From contig NZ_CP108383.1 of the NCBI RefSeq assembly GCF_035958815.1, forward strand, positions 3,038,001 to 3,102,000: a DNA stretch of 64,000 bases, read 5' to 3'. Each line of letters begins with the position of its first letter. Positions within the stretch are counted from its first letter, which is position 1. Both the position numbers and the translations under genes were made by a program. The notes beneath the pieces were generated by a model. That model had not been told where the DNA came from, ran no database searches, and worked only from the letters and a program-made list of their open reading frames with translations. The stretch is from Nocardia sp. NBC_01327. GTDB taxonomy: Bacteria > Actinomycetota > Actinomycetes > Mycobacteriales > Mycobacteriaceae. Shown in pieces: positions 63,915 through 64,000 of this stretch.

Positions 63915-64000
63915 CTACGGGCGGGGTGCGCCGGTCAGGTTCATACCCGGGGCGCCGGTGGTGATGTTGGCGCTCACTACGGTCGATCCGCGTTTGCGGG
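63915..64000 (-). CDS. 3' end of an unidentified gene (partial)
   Basis: The last 27 codons of a minus-strand frame read RKRGSTVVSANITTGAPGMN and then LTGAPRP before TAG. A strong terminator follows 9 nt later, which supports this frame over the others. The body lies outside the window, so no family can be named. Confidence 0.45.
   Translation of the reverse strand, partial: RKRGSTVVSANITTGAPGMNLTGAPRP

Overview
The window is chromosomal DNA from a high-GC actinobacterium of the order Mycobacteriales, most likely a Nocardia. The evidence is the codon bias toward G/C third positions, the many GTG starts, a DUF4189 protein, a cutinase, and gene order shared with the Mycobacterium tuberculosis dapB to recX region (dapB, dapA, RNase J, ftsK, argA, pgsA, clgR-pspA-pspM, DUF3046, recA, recX). 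The genus is inferred; no 16S rRNA gene is present.

Layout. 0-4 kb: a Cys-rich membrane protein, a methyltransferase, a zinc alcohol dehydrogenase, and dapB coupled to a small membrane protein. 4.3-9.7 kb, minus strand: an allantoin-degradation operon (allantoin racemase, a DUF6986 aldolase-like protein, allantoicase, PuuE allantoinase) whose genes overlap by 4 nt, with a GntR regulator and a MarR regulator upstream. 9.7-17.2 kb: a MarR-controlled DHA2 exporter, small proteins, msrB, a flavodoxin-like protein, a response regulator/kinase pair followed by a degenerate kinase-like protein, and an RHH protein. 17.3-22.3 kb: dapA-rnj, a lipoprotein, a DUF4189 protein and a TIGR03085 protein. 22.4-28.5 kb: an AfsR-like SARP regulator, ftsK, three tRNA-like genes and a 37-codon gene. 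28.6-37.8 kb: trmO, a large cutinase, a MarR/exporter-isochorismatase fusion/PEBP operon, NUDIX, an SDR epimerase, and a TetR/Gfo-Idh-MocA divergon. 37.8-43 kb: argA, pgsA, cinA, clgR, pspA, pspM and a 57-residue membrane protein. 43-51 kb: a quinone oxidoreductase, a CUT2 sugar ABC operon with a ROK regulator, PIG-L, a glycosyltransferase and DUF3046. 51.2-59 kb: an accessory block ending in two paralogous MFS/AsnC divergons, inserted between DUF3046 and recA. 59-64 kb: recA with SOS and PafBC-type promoter motifs, a giant recX, and poorly characterised genes.

How the genes work together. dapA and dapB are consecutive steps of lysine/meso-diaminopimelate synthesis. The 4.3-8.2 kb operon should take allantoin to ureidoglycolate. 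clgR-pspA-pspM is the envelope-stress module and carries a SigE-type promoter motif. recA-recX is the SOS recombination unit. Several drug-efflux genes each sit beside their own regulator with visible palindromes.

Most unusual signals: a dispersed 15-bp-stem, 17-nt-loop hairpin repeat in two copies whose sequence differences all stay paired as G-U in the minus-strand RNA; an exporter-isochorismatase fusion; a RecX with a 325-residue repetitive N-terminus and a duplicated C-terminal module; a short tRNA-Leu-like gene; and a degenerate kinase in a two-component operon. No rRNA, CRISPR array, prophage or insertion sequence was seen.
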